A stretch of DNA of 64,000 nt from positions 1-64,000 of the forward strand of contig NZ_JAHBBD010000015.1 of assembly GCF_019331775.1 (NCBI RefSeq). Direction: 5' to 3'. Positions 25,890 through 36,964 of the stretch are shown in pieces. The translations under genes were made by a program, and so were the position numbers. Under the pieces are notes generated by a model that ran no database searches, had not been told where the DNA came from, and saw only the letters and a list, made by a program, of their open reading frames with translations. The stretch comes from Bifidobacterium phasiani (GTDB taxonomy: Bacteria; Actinomycetota; Actinomycetes; Actinomycetales; Bifidobacteriaceae). Every line of letters begins with the position of its first letter. Position 1 is the stretch's first letter.

Positions 25890-26096
25890 GACCTGGCCGG
25901 CCTGCCCGGCCTCGACCCGGCCGGGCTGCGCATCGAGCACGCGATGATGCTGCACGACGACGACCCGCACCGCCGGAACACCGCCGAGCAGCCGGACGCC
26001 GTCGTCCCGACCGGGCTCGAGGTGGGCCTGAACGCCGGCACGCTGACCTTCTCGCTGCCCGCGGTGGCCTGGTCCGCCGTCCGCTTCCGCGCCTGA
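25890..26096 (+). pseudogene. 3' remnant of a GH51 alpha-L-arabinofuranosidase gene
   Basis: About 68 codons ending at TGA 26096. RIEHAMMLHDDDPHRRNTAEQPDAVVPTGL and TLTFSLPAVAWSAVRFRA are the usual C-terminal beta-sandwich ending of GH51 arabinofuranosidases. The catalytic barrel is missing. It begins at the junction with the binding-protein remnant on the other strand. The original pair was divergent, so one deletion removed both 5' parts and the promoter region between them. The GH51 assignment rests on this short C-terminus. Confidence 0.65.
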
Positions 26097-26121
26097 GCGC
26101 GCCCGCGGCGATGCGGCGACG

Positions 26122-26161
26122 TCAAAGCGCGCACCCCGACCGGTCGGGGTGCGCGCTTTGA
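26122..26161. terminator. Bidirectional terminator
   Basis: A perfect 40-base palindrome (arms 26122-26141 and 26142-26161, starting TCAAAGCGCGCACCCC). It lies tail-to-tail between the GH51 remnant (+) and the GH42 gene (-), 15 bases from the GH42 stop, and would serve both strands. Confidence 0.7.
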
Positions 26162-26176
26162 TGTATGGGGCGGGCT

Positions 26177-28548
<2,372 letters not shown>

Positions 28549-28558
28549 CTCCGGGAAC

Positions 28559-28588
28559 CTGACAAGCCACTTACGTGTGGCTTATAAT
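28559..28588 (+). promoter_or_regulatory. lacI promoter with overlapping operator palindrome
   Basis: CTGACA (28559-28564) and TATAAT (28583-28588), 18 bases apart, form a good promoter for the regulator. Between them lies a perfect inverted repeat AAGCCAC-N6-GTGGCTT (28564-28583). It would block this promoter and ends only 16 bases from the -35 of the divergent GH42 promoter. Confidence 0.65.
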
Positions 28589-28629
28589 GGTGACGAAAAC
28601 AACGTGGTTCTCAGAAGAAGGGGGCAACC

Positions 28630-29643
28630 GTGGAACGTTCGGCCGCATCCATGCAGGACGTCGCGAGGGAGGCGGGCGTCTCCCCGCAGACCGTGTCCAG
28701 GGTGGCCAACGGCAGCAACGCCGTGCGCCCCGAGACCCGGCAGAAGGTCGAGGCGGCCATGGAGAAGCTCGGCTACCGCCCGAACTACGCCGCCCGCGCG
28801 CTCAAGCACGGCCAGTTCAAGAACATCGGCGTGGTGCTGTTCCACATGACCTCGTTCGGCAACGCGCGCATCCTCGACGGCATCGTCGGTGCGGCGGACG
28901 ACAATGGTTACGCAACCACCGTCGTCACCATCGGGCGGGGCCAGGCCCGCACGCTGCAGGCCGTCGTCGAGCGGATGAAGCAGCTGCCGGTGGACGGCGT
29001 CATCGTCGTGTTGGAGGAGCGCATCGTCGACTTCGACGAGTTCGTGCCGCCGAAGGAGCTGCCGGTCGTGCTCATCAACGAAAGCGCCGCGAACCACTGC
29101 CCCACCATCGACGCCGACCAGTACGGCTGCTCGACGGCCATCGTCGACTACCTGCTGAGCAAGGGGCACCGCACCGTCTACCACATCACCGGCCCGTCGT
29201 CCTCGCAGGCCGCGCAGAGCCGCGCCCGCGGATGGCGCGAGGCGCTGGAGCAGTTCGGCGTGCCGATCCCGCCGACCTACGTGGGCGACTGGGCGGCGGA
29301 CAGCGGCTACCAGGCGGGCATCGCGCTGGCGCACGAGGCGGACTGCACCGCGGTGTACGCGGCGAACGACCAGATGGCCTACGGCGCGATCCTGGGGCTG
29401 CAGGCCGCCGGCAAGCGCGTGCCCGAGGACGTCAGCGTCATCGGGGTCGACGACTCGCTGGTGGACACCGTGCCGCGGCTCAGCCTCACGACGATGCGCA
29501 TGAAGTTCGACGTCATCGGGCGCGAGGCGTTCTCGATGGTGCGCCGGCTGTGCGACGGCGAGCGCGTGCCGGTCGGCGTGAAGACCGTGATCCCGACCGA
29601 GCTGGTCGAGCGCGGCTCCGTGCGCGACCTCACCCTCGACTAG
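28630..29643 (+). CDS. LacI-family transcriptional regulator
   Basis: A 337-residue regulator. The N-terminal helix-turn-helix and hinge helix are SMQDVAREAGVSPQTVSRVANGSNAVRPETRQKVEAAMEKLGYRPNYAARAL, followed by a periplasmic-binding-protein-like ligand domain ending in VIGVDDSLVD and LTTMRMKFDVIGREAF. It starts at GTG 28630 with AGAAGAAGGGGG upstream. It is divergent from the GH42 gene and probably represses it in response to a galactoside; the inducer is not readable. Its own promoter holds a palindrome, suggesting autoregulation. Confidence 0.9.
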   Translation: MERSAASMQDVAREAGVSPQTVSRVANGSNAVRPETRQKVEAAMEKLGYRPNYAARALKHGQFKNIGVVLFHMTSFGNARILDGIVGAADDNGYATTVVTIGRGQARTLQAVVERMKQLPVDGVIVVLEERIVDFDEFVPPKELPVVLINESAANHCPTIDADQYGCSTAIVDYLLSKGHRTVYHITGPSSSQAAQSRARGWREALEQFGVPIPPTYVGDWAADSGYQAGIALAHEADCTAVYAANDQMAYGAILGLQAAGKRVPEDVSVIGVDDSLVDTVPRLSLTTMRMKFDVIGREAFSMVRRLCDGERVPVGVKTVIPTELVERGSVRDLTLD

Positions 29644-30512
29644 GACCGCGGCGCGGCGGCCGCAGACGGCAGCCCGCGGCCGAGCGGCACGCGCGAGACG
29701 AAAAGGCGCGGCTCGCCGCTCAACGGGTCGACGAACGACAGGCTGCGGGCGACCAGCTCCAGCGGCTCGCCGAAGTCGTCGTAGGCGCGCGTCGCCACGC
29801 GCGGGTACAGGTCGTCGCCGAGGATCGGCAGGCCCAGCGAGGCCATGTGCACGCGCAGCTGGTGGGTCTTGCCGGTGCGCGGGTGCAGCACGTAGCGGCA
29901 GACCGGGCGGCCCGGCGACCCCGCGGCGCCCGCCGCCTCGCACCGTTCGATGTACGTCTGCGCGTTGGCCTCGCCCGGCGCCTCGTAGGCCTGCAGCCGC
30001 CCGCGCTCCTTGACGATATGCGAGCGCCGCAGCAGCGGGAACGGCCGCGGCGGGTCGAGCCGCGCCACCGTGCCGGTGCGCGGCCGCACGACCGGCGCGC
30101 ACGGCGCCAGGCACTCGTAGGTCTTCTCCGCCCGCCGCTCCTGGAACAGCATCTGGTAGGCGCGACGGCACGCCGGATCGCGCACGAAGACGACGACGCC
30201 CGCGGTCAACCGGTCGAGGCGGTGCGCGGGCGTGATGTCCGGCTCGCCGTAGCGCTCGCGCAGGCGGATCAGCGCGGTCTGCCGGTACCACATGCCGCGC
30301 GGGGTCGTCGCCAGGAAATGCGGCTTGTCGACGACAACGATCGCGTCGTCCTCGTACAGCACGTCGAGCTCGAACGGGATCTCCGGCTCGTCGACGACCC
30401 ACCGGTGGCGCGCGGCGCCGGACGCGGGCCGGGCGGCCGCGGTCGGCGCGGGCGGGACCGCCGGACGGGCGTGGCCGCCGCCCGTCGGCTCATCGGTCAT
30501 GCGGGGCGTCAC
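29640..30512 (-). CDS. RluA-family pseudouridine synthase
   Basis: A 290-residue RNA pseudouridine synthase. The catalytic Asp lies in AHRLDRLTAGV. VVVDKPHFLATTP (motif I) and HPRTGKTHQLRVHMASLGLPILGDDLYP (motif III) are clear, so it belongs to the RluA/RluC/RluD group; the target uridine cannot be assigned. There is no S4 domain. The first ~35 residues are Ala/Pro-rich. Start: GTG 30512, overlapping the glmS stop as GTGA, or ATG 30500; neither has a strong ribosome-binding site, which fits coupling to glmS. Its stop overlaps the convergent lacI stop by four bases. Confidence 0.88.
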   Translation of the reverse strand: MTPRMTDEPTGGGHARPAVPPAPTAAARPASGAARHRWVVDEPEIPFELDVLYEDDAIVVVDKPHFLATTPRGMWYRQTALIRLRERYGEPDITPAHRLDRLTAGVVVFVRDPACRRAYQMLFQERRAEKTYECLAPCAPVVRPRTGTVARLDPPRPFPLLRRSHIVKERGRLQAYEAPGEANAQTYIERCEAAGAAGSPGRPVCRYVLHPRTGKTHQLRVHMASLGLPILGDDLYPRVATRAYDDFGEPLELVARSLSFVDPLSGEPRLFVSRVPLGRGLPSAAAAPRS

Positions 30513-32398
30513 TCGACGGTCACGGACTTGGCGAGGTTGCGCGGCTTGTCGACGTCGTAGCCCTTGAGGTTGGCCATGTCCATCGCGAACAGCTGCAGCG
30601 GCACGACGTCGAGCAGCGGGCTGAGCAGCGTCGGGCAGGCCGGCCGCCAGAACACGATGTCGGCGTAGCGTTCGGCGTCAGGGTCGCCCTCCTCGGCCAC
30701 GGCGATGGTGTACGCGCCGCGGGCGCGCACCTCCTCGATGCCGGAGATCACCTTGTTGTGCAGGGTGTCGCGGCCGCGCGCGGAGGGCACGATCACCACG
30801 ACCGGCTCGCCCTCGTCGACCAGCGCGATCGGGCCGTGCTTGAGCTCGCCCGCGGCGAAGCCCTCGGTGAACGTGTAGGCGATCTCCTTGAGCTTGAGCG
30901 CGCCCTCGAGCGCCACCGGATAGCCGACGTGGCGGCCGAGGAACAGGAACGAGTGGGCGTTGAGCATCCGCTCGGCGGCGTGCTCGATCGCGTCGGTCTG
31001 CGTGTCGAGCACCCACTGGATCTTGCCCGGCATCGCCTTGAGGTTGTCCAGGTTCTGGTGGATCTCGTCGCGGAACATCGTGCCCTTGACCTGCGCCAGG
31101 TACAGGCCGAGCAGGTAGGCGGCGGTGATCTGCGCGACGAACGCCTTGGTGGAGGCCACGGCAATCTCCGGGCCGGCGTGCGTGTACAGCACCGCGTCGG
31201 ATTCGCGCGGGATCGTGGAGCCCTGCGTGTTGCAGATCGCCAGCACGCGCGAGCCCTGCTCGCGGGCGTGGCGCAGCGCCATCAGCGTGTCCATCGTCTC
31301 GCCGGACTGCGAGATCGCGACGACCAGCGTGCGCGGCGTCAGGATCGGGTCGCGGTAGCGGAACTCGTGGGCCAGCTCGACCTCGACGGGGATGCGCACC
31401 CAGTGCTCGATCGCGTACTTGGCGACCATGCCGGCGTACGAGGCGGTGCCGCAGGCGACCACGATGATCTTGTCGATGGAGCGGAAGTCCTCGACGTCGA
31501 TGTGGACCTCGTCGAGCACGATGTCGCCACGCTCGTCGAAGCGGCCGAGCAGCGTGTTCGCCACGGCGTCGGGGTCCTCGTGGATCTCCTTGTCCATGAA
31601 CGACGGCCAGCCGCCCTTCTCCGCGGCGGAGGCGTCCCAGTCGACGGTGAACCGGTTCGGCTCCTCGACCACGACGCCGTCGAAGTCGGTGACCGTCACC
31701 GAGTCGGCGCCGATGCACACGGCCTCGTCCTGCCCGAGCTCCATGGCCTCCTTGGTGTAGGCGACGAACGCGGCCACGTCGGAGCCGAGGAAGTTCTCGC
31801 CCTCGCCCAGGCCGACGACCAGCGGCGAATCGTGGCGCGCGCCGACCACGATGTCCGGTTGGCGGCAGTCCACCGCCAGCAGCGTGAACGCGCCGGTCAG
31901 CATGCGTGCCGTCCGGCGCAGCGCCTCGAACAGGTCCGGGGCGCCCTGCTCCTCGATGACCTGGTTGGCGATCTTGCCGAGCAGCTTGGCGGCCACCTCG
32001 GTGTCGGTGCCGGAGGAGAACGAGTAGCCCTCCGCGCGCAGGCCGGACTTCAGCGCGGCGGCGTTCTCGATGATGCCGTTGTGGATCAGCGCGACGTTGC
32101 CGTCGCCGCTGAGGTGCGGGTGGGCGTTGGCGTCGCTCGGCGCGCCGTTCGTGGCCCAGCGGGTGTGCCCGATGCCCACCGTGGCGTCCGGCAGCGGGCG
32201 GCGGGCCAGGTCGTCCTCGAGATTGGCCAGGCGGCCGGCCTTCTTGCGCACGGCCACATGGTCCATGCCGGGGGCGGCCAGCGCCACGCCGGCGGAGTCG
32301 TATCCGCGGTATTCCAGTCGACGCAGTCCCTGCAGGCACACCTCAAGCGGCTTGCCGCACGCGGTCGACGATCCGACATATCCAACAATTCCACACAT
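30509..32398 (-). CDS. glmS: Glutamine-fructose-6-phosphate aminotransferase (isomerising)
   Basis: A 629-residue enzyme making glucosamine-6-phosphate for peptidoglycan precursors. Met-Cys at the N-terminus (CGIVGYVG) gives the N-terminal nucleophile Cys of the glutaminase domain; RRLEYRGYDSAG and GHTRWATNGAPSDANAHPH follow. Two SIS sugar-isomerase domains occupy the second half (VACGTASYAG, SQSGETMDT, LGRHVGYPVALEGALKLKEI). It ends in the signature PRNLAKSVTVE. ATG 32398 is fixed by the catalytic Cys; the upstream frame runs through repeats. The 925-base gap upstream is unusually long and repeat-filled. Confidence 0.97.
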   Translation of the reverse strand: MCGIVGYVGSSTACGKPLEVCLQGLRRLEYRGYDSAGVALAAPGMDHVAVRKKAGRLANLEDDLARRPLPDATVGIGHTRWATNGAPSDANAHPHLSGDGNVALIHNGIIENAAALKSGLRAEGYSFSSGTDTEVAAKLLGKIANQVIEEQGAPDLFEALRRTARMLTGAFTLLAVDCRQPDIVVGARHDSPLVVGLGEGENFLGSDVAAFVAYTKEAMELGQDEAVCIGADSVTVTDFDGVVVEEPNRFTVDWDASAAEKGGWPSFMDKEIHEDPDAVANTLLGRFDERGDIVLDEVHIDVEDFRSIDKIIVVACGTASYAGMVAKYAIEHWVRIPVEVELAHEFRYRDPILTPRTLVVAISQSGETMDTLMALRHAREQGSRVLAICNTQGSTIPRESDAVLYTHAGPEIAVASTKAFVAQITAAYLLGLYLAQVKGTMFRDEIHQNLDNLKAMPGKIQWVLDTQTDAIEHAAERMLNAHSFLFLGRHVGYPVALEGALKLKEIAYTFTEGFAAGELKHGPIALVDEGEPVVVIVPSARGRDTLHNKVISGIEEVRARGAYTIAVAEEGDPDAERYADIVFWRPACPTLLSPLLDVVPLQLFAMDMANLKGYDVDKPRNLAKSVTVE

Positions 32399-32506
32399 GG
32401 TTCTCCAGTCTACGGGGTGGATGTCACGAACGCCCCGCGCGAACCGCCGTCTCCACGAACCCCGCCCCGGGAGGCTGGGCCATGGCCGCGTGGCGGCATG
32501 GGATGG

Positions 32507-32939
32507 GGTACGGTACCGTGCGCCCCAGGATGCCCCCATAGGGCACCGTACCATGGTACGGTACGGTAGACCTGTGAAAACGGCGGAATTCCAAGGGTTT
32601 GGATTCCGTACCGTACCACGGTACGGTACTGTGCGATCCGGAACGGCTCGGAGGACACTGATACCCACCGGATGCGATATCGCCGACCATGGTGCGTCCT
32701 GGATACCCCGGGAAGGCACCGTACCGCGAGGGACGACGACGCTCCGCTGCACTCCGAAACGATCCGCAATGATTCGAAAGGCCACACGCCGCGTGGTACG
32801 GTACTGTGCGCCCCAGGATGCCCCCATAGGGCACCGTACCATGGTACGGTACGGTAGACCTGTGAAAACGGCGGAATTCCAAGGGTTTGGATTCCGTACC
32901 GTACCACGGTACGGTACTGTGCGATCCAGAACGGCTCGG
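32507..32939. repeat. Two 145-bp direct repeats rich in GTACGGTAC palindromes
   Basis: 32507-32651 and 32795-32939 (288 bases apart) are almost identical, differing at two positions noticed. Each holds arms GTACCATGGTACGGTACGG and CCGTACCGTACCACGGTAC (one mismatch) around a ~39-base spacer containing CCTGTGAAAACGGCGGAATT. Related pieces (GGTACGGTGTGTCCTGGGAT near 32962, GGTACGGCGCACCCTGGAAT near 33016, TGGTGCGTCCTGGATACC near 32691) surround them. This fills much of the 32399-33323 gap between glmS and smpB. No reading frame looks coding; from 33060 to 33323 I see nothing recognisable. Confidence 0.85.
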
Positions 32940-33323
32940 GAAAGCACCGTACCACGAGGGACGGTACGGTGTGTCCTGGGATGGTCCGAGAGAATGCCTC
33001 ACACTACGGGGCACGGTACGGCGCACCCTGGAATGATCCGATGCCGGGACCATGAATGAGGTCGCCATTGGCGTTGCATCCCCGATCGCATCCGGCACCC
33101 CGCCTGGTGCAACAAGCATGAAGGCGCTGGCCGTCGTGTGCCGATAGGTTGGTTACGTCGGTAATGCGCGACACGGGTGGAAGGCCTCCGCGGGCGCCGC
33201 GCGGACATCCCCGATTGCAGCGTTCCGAGTGGGCGGGCTGCCCCCGGTTCCATCCGTCTCGCTGTTCTAGGCCCCGTCGCACTGCCGCTCTCGGGCGAGC
33301 GCGGTCAGCCGCGTCCGGAGTCG

Positions 33324-33812
33324 CTACTGGTGCTGGCGCATGTTGCGGTAGCGCATGATGCGCAGCGCCTCGCGCTTGTCCTGCTCCTCGCGCAGGGCCT
33401 GGCGCTTGTCGTATTCCTTCTTGCCCCGGGCCAGCGCGATCTCCGCCTTGACCCGGCCGTCATCGTTGAAGTACAGGCTCAGCGGCACGATCGTGTACCC
33501 CTTGGCCTCGATCTGGCGGCTGAGCTTGGCGATCTGCGCGGCGTGCAGCAGCAGCTTGCGCTTGCGCTTGGGCGCATGGTTGTTCCACGTGCCGTTGAGA
33601 TACTCGGGGATGTTCGCGCCCTCCAGCCAGATCTCGCCGCGGCGGTCGATCGACACGAACGACTCGGCGAGCGAGGCGCGCCCCTCGCGCAGCGACTTGA
33701 CTTCGGTGCCGGTGAGCACGAGGCCGGCCTCGTACCGGTCCTCGATGGCGTAGTCATGCCGCGCGCGGCGGTTCTGCACGACCGGCGACGCCTTCTCCTG
33801 CTTCTTGGCCAT
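33324..33812 (-). CDS. smpB: SsrA-binding protein SmpB
   Basis: A 162-residue OB-fold protein that brings tmRNA to stalled ribosomes. [31 protein letters not shown] and [30 protein letters not shown] are family signatures, and the Lys/Arg-rich C-terminal tail ([23 protein letters not shown]) enters the decoding centre. ATG 33812 has a perfect AAAGGAGG site. No tmRNA gene was found nearby. It is downstream of the ftsEX-CHAP block but separated by 531 repeat-rich bases. Confidence 0.96.
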   Translation of the reverse strand: MAKKQEKASPVVQNRRARHDYAIEDRYEAGLVLTGTEVKSLREGRASLAESFVSIDRRGEIWLEGANIPEYLNGTWNNHAPKRKRKLLLHAAQIAKLSRQIEAKGYTIVPLSLYFNDDGRVKAEIALARGKKEYDKRQALREEQDKREALRIMRYRNMRQHQ

Positions 33813-33824
33813 CGGGACCTCCTT

Positions 33825-33860
33825 TCCTCATATGCTCCCGATTGTCGCAACATATGAGGA
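33825..33860 (-). promoter_or_regulatory. Hairpin in the smpB leader next to the ribosome-binding site
   Basis: Perfect 10-bp arms TCCTCATATG (33825-33834) and CATATGAGGA (33851-33860) with a 16-base loop lie directly upstream of AAAGGAGG. In the transcript the stem ends in AGGA just before the true site, so it could affect ribosome access or act as an operator. Confidence 0.45.
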
Positions 33861-34006
33861 TATCACACGCCGGCCGGGCGGCGGATGGGGACGCCGACCG
33901 GACGGCGGATGGAAACGCCGGCCGCATACGCCGAATCGCCTCGGCGGGCGGTGTTCGGACCCCGTGGTTCGACCGCGGCGAAAGACCGATGCCGGATCAT
34001 CCCGAC

Positions 34007-34141
34007 GCGCACAATGTGCGCCCGTTCGTCCGGAATGCGACCAGGGCGAGACCCTTCATCCCTGCGCACAATGTGTGCATTGGGGTGCCCAAAACAGGGG
34101 GTGTACGGGGCTCTGAGCGTAACATTCTGCACATTGTGCGC
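34007..34141. repeat. GCACAATGTGC-type inverted repeats
   Basis: GCGCACAATGTGCGC at 34007-34021 is itself a perfect odd palindrome. GCGCACAATGTG at 34064-34075 pairs exactly with CACATTGTGCGC at 34130-34141. The sequence around 34112-34146, inverted, matches the arm at 23641-23673. All lie in the 33813-34343 gap between the CHAP gene and smpB. Confidence 0.75.
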
Positions 34142-34145
34142 GTGG

Positions 34146-34260
34146 GAAAAGCGATGAGGCGCACGGGAAACAATAAGACGCACGGGGAGAAAAGCGATAA
34201 GGCACACAGGGAAATGCAATAAGGCGCGCGCGGAATTATATGGCGCGCGGGAACAGCAAC
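34146..34260. repeat. Degenerate short tandem repeat (GCGATAAGGCGCACGGGGAA-like)
   Basis: Four to five imperfect units of roughly 20-28 bases: GCGATGAGGCGCACGGGAAA, then CAATAAGACGCACGGGGAGA, GCGATAAGGCACACAGGGAA and GCAATAAGGCGCGCGCGG. It is A-rich on the plus strand. No function is evident. Confidence 0.5.
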
Positions 34261-34343
34261 GGGCGCGGGGAACGCATATGGGATGCAGGGAAACCTCATA
34301 TATGAGCGCGCGGCCATTGGGCCCGCGCCGCCCAACCGCGGTC

Positions 34344-35765
34344 TCAGTAGTGGATGTACGTGTAGTTGCCGGCGTTGTACACGGTCTCCCACGCGGGGAA
34401 CGTGGCGAAGCCGGTGCCGCCCTCGGAGATCAGCACCGAGCCGTCGGCGTTCACGCGCTCGACGACCGCCACGTGGCCGTAGGCGGAGCTGGCGTACCAG
34501 CCGTTGACGTACTGGCCGCGCTCGAACACCATGACCGCGCCCACATGCGGCGTGTTGTTGACCAGGTAGCCCAGGCTGCGCGCGGTGTTGTCCCACTGCT
34601 CGCCGTTGCCCATGTAGGAGCCGACCGGCAGGCTCAGCTGCGAACGGCGGATGTACGCCCACAGGGTGCACTGGCGCGCCGGGTACGCGGACCCGCCGAC
34701 CGAATTGCCGGTCGGGTGCCCGTAACAGTACGAGGACCCCTCGGCGCAGCTGCCCGGCACCGCGTAGTCCATGCCGCTGGCGCCGCCGGACGAACCGGAC
34801 GAGCCGCCCGAGGAACCGGAGCCGCCCGACCCCGATCCGCCCGACGAGCCCGAACCGCCGGTCGAGCCGGACGAACCGCCGCCGATCTGCTGGGAGCCGC
34901 CGGAGCTCGGATTCGAGGCGCCGCTGTTGCCCGTGTTCTGCGACCACGAGTCGATCTCCGACTTCATCGCCACGATCTGCGCGGCCTCCTGGGCCTCCTG
35001 CGTGGTCAGCTGGCTGGATTGCGCCTCCAGCTGCTCGCGCATCGCCGTGCCCTGGTCGCGCAGCGCCTGCAGGTCGTCGGCGGCCGACTGCGCGTCGGCG
35101 GCGGCCTGCACCGCGGCGGCGGCCTGCTCGTCGGCCTGGGTCTTGAGCTGGGCGATCTGGTCCTCGATGGCCTCCAGGCGTTCCTGGCGGGTCATCGAGA
35201 CGCCCAGCTGCCCCGCCGCGTCGGCCGCGGCGTTCGCCTCGCTGCGGGTGACGGCGGCCTCGGACTGCATGCGGTCGACGAACTCCTCGGTCGTCGTGGC
35301 GTTCGTGACCACGTCCATCAGGTCGGAGGCCTCGGAGCCGTGGAAGCTCTGGCGCGCCAGCTGGGCCACCGCGGCCTGCGCGTCGTCGTAGTCGGCGCCG
35401 GTCTGCTCGATGCTGGCCTGCAGGTCGGCGAGGTCCTTCTGCGCGGCGGACAGGCGTTCGGCCGTCGCGTCGGCCAGGCTCTGCGCCTGCTCGGCCGCGT
35501 CGTTCGCCGAGTTCGCGGCCTCCTGGGCCGCGGGGATCTGGTTCGAGGTCAGGTCGTCGAGCTGCACGATGAGGTCGGCGAGCTGGGAGTTCACGCCGGC
35601 GAGCTGCTCCTTGAGGTCGGCGTGCTCCTGCACCGCCTGCTGGTACTCCCCCACGGTCACGGCCTCGGCCTGCGGCGCCGTGGCGCCGACCGCGCAGAAC
35701 GCCAGCAGCGTGGCCGCCGACACCATCAGACCGGACAGCGCCTTGGCCCGTCGTACCAGACTCAT
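34344..35765 (-). CDS. Secreted CHAP-domain peptidoglycan hydrolase, PcsB/FtsX-partner type
   Basis: 473 residues. An N-terminal signal peptide (LSGLMVSAATLLAFCAVGATAPQAEA) is followed by a ~270-residue Ala/Gln/Glu-rich coiled coil, a Gly/Ser linker of ~45 residues and a C-terminal CHAP amidase domain. In the CHAP domain Cys of ARQCTLWAYIRR and His of SAYGHVAVVERV are the catalytic pair. The coiled-coil-plus-CHAP layout is that of PcsB-like hydrolases activated by FtsEX during cell division, and ftsX and ftsE are the next upstream genes. ATG 35765 has a GGGAGG site. Confidence 0.9.
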   Translation of the reverse strand: MSLVRRAKALSGLMVSAATLLAFCAVGATAPQAEAVTVGEYQQAVQEHADLKEQLAGVNSQLADLIVQLDDLTSNQIPAAQEAANSANDAAEQAQSLADATAERLSAAQKDLADLQASIEQTGADYDDAQAAVAQLARQSFHGSEASDLMDVVTNATTTEEFVDRMQSEAAVTRSEANAAADAAGQLGVSMTRQERLEAIEDQIAQLKTQADEQAAAAVQAAADAQSAADDLQALRDQGTAMREQLEAQSSQLTTQEAQEAAQIVAMKSEIDSWSQNTGNSGASNPSSGGSQQIGGGSSGSTGGSGSSGGSGSGGSGSSGGSSGSSGGASGMDYAVPGSCAEGSSYCYGHPTGNSVGGSAYPARQCTLWAYIRRSQLSLPVGSYMGNGEQWDNTARSLGYLVNNTPHVGAVMVFERGQYVNGWYASSAYGHVAVVERVNADGSVLISEGGTGFATFPAWETVYNAGNYTYIHY

Positions 35766-36040
35766 CGAATGCGACCTCCCAACTGCATCACGGGACTGTG
35801 AAGGATTGTACAGAATATTTCTGGGAACGACCACCGGACGTCGTCGGGGAACGGCCTGGGCCTTCGCCGGACGGCCCGGTTCCCGATCACGCCCCGGCCG
35901 CGTCGAGCGCGGCATCCGGTCAGCCGGGACTCCGCCCGGAACGCCATGCCCCGGCCGCCCGAGACGTCAGAACTTCGGCCACGTCCTGCATGGTGCGCGG
36001 CGCCGCGGCCCCGGCCACCCGGAACGCCCGCCCCGAGGCG

Positions 36041-36964
36041 TCACGCCTTGAGGTAGCGGTGCAGCGAGACCGCCGACGCGACGACCGACAGCAGCATCGC
36101 GCCCACGATCAGCAGCGGCGCCGTCAGCCACACGGTGCCCTGGTCGATGAACGGCATCCACTGCACGCTCTGCGCCAGCCAGTCGGTGATGAACACCTTG
36201 ACCACCGCGCTCAGCGCGCCCGCCGCCAGCAGCGAGCCGAGGAACGAGGCGAACACGCCCTCCAGGATGAACGGCAGCCGGATCGTCCAGTTCGAGGCGC
36301 CGACCAGGCGCATGATCTCGGTCTCGTTCTTGCGCGAGGCCGCGCTCATGCGGATCGTCGTGCCGGTGAGCAGGATGGCCACCACGACCATCACCGCGGC
36401 GAGCACGAGCGTGACCACCGTCGCGCGGTTGAGCACCGAGAAGATCGGGTCGAAGATCTGCCGCTGGTCGACGACCTCCTCGACGCCGGTCCGCCCGGTG
36501 AGCACCTCGGAGACGACCTGGTACTTCGTCGGGTCGTTGAGCTTGAGCCGCAGCGAGTCCTGCATGTCGGCGGCGGTCAGGGTGCGCCCCTGGTACACGC
36601 CGTCCGGGTACTGCTGCAGGAAGGTGTCGTTGTAGAAGTCCTCGCGGCTCACGTAGGTGATGTTGGCCACGTCGTCGCCGAGCTCCTCGGTGATCAGGTC
36701 CTCGATCTGCACGATCTCGTCGTCGGTGGGCGCCACGCCGGCCGCGCAGGAGGCGGCCTGGCTGGTGCCGTCCGGGCACAGCCACACCACGACCTCGACC
36801 TGGTCGTACCAGTCGCCCTTCGCGCGGGTGATCTGCGCCTGCAGCAGCACCGACGCGCCGATGAACAGGAACGAGATGAAGGTGACCAGCATCACCGACA
36901 GGATCATCGAGACGTTGCGGCGCAGGCTCGTCCAGGTCTCGGACAGTATGAATCCCGGTCTCAT
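36041..36964 (-). CDS. ftsX: Cell division protein FtsX
   Basis: A 307-residue membrane protein with four TM segments: one at residues ~20-45 ([20 protein letters not shown]), a large extracellular loop of ~130 residues containing two cysteines ([16 protein letters not shown]), then three C-terminal TMs around [35 protein letters not shown] and [18 protein letters not shown]. With FtsE it forms an ABC complex that switches on an extracellular peptidoglycan hydrolase, probably the CHAP protein encoded next. Its start overlaps the ftsE stop by four bases. Confidence 0.95.
   Translation of the reverse strand: MRPGFILSETWTSLRRNVSMILSVMLVTFISFLFIGASVLLQAQITRAKGDWYDQVEVVVWLCPDGTSQAASCAAGVAPTDDEIVQIEDLITEELGDDVANITYVSREDFYNDTFLQQYPDGVYQGRTLTAADMQDSLRLKLNDPTKYQVVSEVLTGRTGVEEVVDQRQIFDPIFSVLNRATVVTLVLAAVMVVVAILLTGTTIRMSAASRKNETEIMRLVGASNWTIRLPFILEGVFASFLGSLLAAGALSAVVKVFITDWLAQSVQWMPFIDQGTVWLTAPLLIVGAMLLSVVASAVSLHRYLKA

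Noticed and set aside
25551-25970. Treating the 139-codon frame as a small functional protein
   Set aside because: The first ~27 codons are the antisense of the arabinofuranosidase remnant; only the C-terminal part is homologous to a binding protein.
32399-34343. tmRNA gene expected near smpB
   Set aside because: No tmRNA-like 5' or 3' ends (GGGGCTG start, acceptor stem, tag frame) were seen in the flanking gaps.
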